Assembly: GCA_936920625.1 (NCBI GenBank)
Contig: CAKZHC010000027.1
Span: 1 to 23,336, forward strand
DNA length: 23,336 nucleotides
Source: an uncultured Enterobacteriaceae bacterium
Lineage (GTDB): Bacteria > Pseudomonadota > Gammaproteobacteria > Enterobacterales > Enterobacteriaceae
Direction of reading: 5' to 3'
The notes under the pieces were generated by a model. It worked only from the letters and a program-made list of their open reading frames with translations. It was not told the DNA's origin and searched no databases. Shown here in pieces: positions 23,123 through 23,336 of the stretch; position 1 is the stretch's first letter, and every line of letters begins with the position of its first letter. Both the position numbers and the translations under genes were made by a program.

Positions 23123-23336
23123 CTAATACTGCATAAGCAGTGAAAACGATTGGCAATTTGAGCCCGGAGTAAAGCATACTTTCACCCAACTGTTGTTCGT
23201 TTTGTCATGCATGTCGTTTGCATATTTTACCCACAGTCCGGACACCGGATATCTCCCACCGATTACCAAAGCATTCTGCCTGCCATAGCCATAGCCATAG
23301 CCATAGCCATAGCCATAGCCATAGCCATAGCCATAG
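23123..23336 (-). CDS. C-terminal end of unknown protein with Tyr-Gly repeats (partial)
   Basis: One minus-strand frame is open from the window edge to TAG at 23123-23125, 70 residues. It begins with nine Tyr-Gly pairs encoded by the hexamer array, then 52 non-repetitive residues opening RQNALVIGGRYPVSGLWVKY. These continue through the central stretch KTNNSWVKVCF to the end TPGSNCQSFSLLMQY. The two cysteines, six residues apart, and the many Tyr, Trp, Asn and Gly residues suggest an exported, disulfide-bonded domain. I recognise no family. The start and any signal peptide are outside the window. A chance open frame is possible, but the repeat being in frame with a plausible domain and the stop just before the BhsA-like gene on the same strand support a real gene. 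Confidence 0.55.
   Translation of the reverse strand, partial: YGYGYGYGYGYGYGYGYGRQNALVIGGRYPVSGLWVKYANDMHDKTNNSWVKVCFTPGSNCQSFSLLMQY
23282..23336. repeat. Hexanucleotide tandem repeat reaching the window end
   Basis: GCCATA is repeated nine times without a mismatch, plus one base, up to the last base of the window. The true length is unknown because the sequence stops inside it. A unit of six keeps any reading frame, so copy changes would only lengthen or shorten the encoded dipeptide run (Tyr-Gly on the minus strand). Confidence 0.95.

Noticed and set aside
22584..23336. Possible CRISPR array from the short repeats near the end
   Set aside because: The 16-base pair and the hexamer array are contiguous tandem repeats without spacers, and no cas genes are present.
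1..23336. Insertion sequences, prophage or tRNA-associated integration
   Set aside because: No transposase, integrase, terminal inverted repeats with target duplication or tRNA gene was recognised on either strand.

Overview
This window comes from a gammaproteobacterium of the order Enterobacterales. The evidence is a conserved chromosomal block in the usual enterobacterial order: fis, dusB, prmA, panF, yhdT, accC, accB and aroQ on the minus strand, diverging from mreB, mreC, mreD, yhdE, rng, yhdP and tldD on the plus strand. Fis differs from my memory of E. coli Fis at only about three of 98 residues. A type II dehydroquinase (aroQ) beside accB points to relatives of Erwinia, Serratia, Pantoea or Yersinia rather than E. 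coli, which to my knowledge uses AroD. Several housekeeping genes are freshly broken: dusB and yhdE by small frameshifts, rng by one nonsense codon. csrD and acuI are missing from their usual place between mreB and accB. With long AT-rich gene-free stretches, this suggests a genome under relaxed selection, perhaps host-associated. That lifestyle is an inference.

Layout: bases 1-1602 hold three tandem cassettes, spaced about 540 bases apart, each encoding a 72-residue secreted peptide with four conserved cysteines. The third is broken by one inserted base. Bases 1607-2264 appear gene-free. Bases 2265-9014 carry the minus-strand housekeeping block: nucleoid protein and tRNA modification (fis, dusB), ribosomal protein L11 methylation (prmA), pantothenate uptake (panF, with yhdT), the first step of fatty acid synthesis (accB, accC) and a shikimate step (aroQ). 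Bases 9015-10416 are the divergent region where csrD and acuI would lie; it holds one small secreted protein gene resembling DUF4354. Bases 10417-20863 carry the cell-shape operon mreBCD, the broken yhdE and rng, the envelope lipid-transport protein gene yhdP and the protease subunit gene tldD. Bases 20864-23336 are accessory: a lone plasmid-type ParM actin gene, a BhsA-like small periplasmic protein, and the 3' end of an unrecognised gene containing a Tyr-Gly repeat encoded by a hexanucleotide array that runs off the end.

The least explained elements are the four-cysteine peptide array, the edge gene with the (Tyr-Gly)n repeat, and the ParM gene with no visible ParR or centromere partner. 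Small secreted proteins fill both flanks and the csrD/acuI gap of an otherwise standard housekeeping region.
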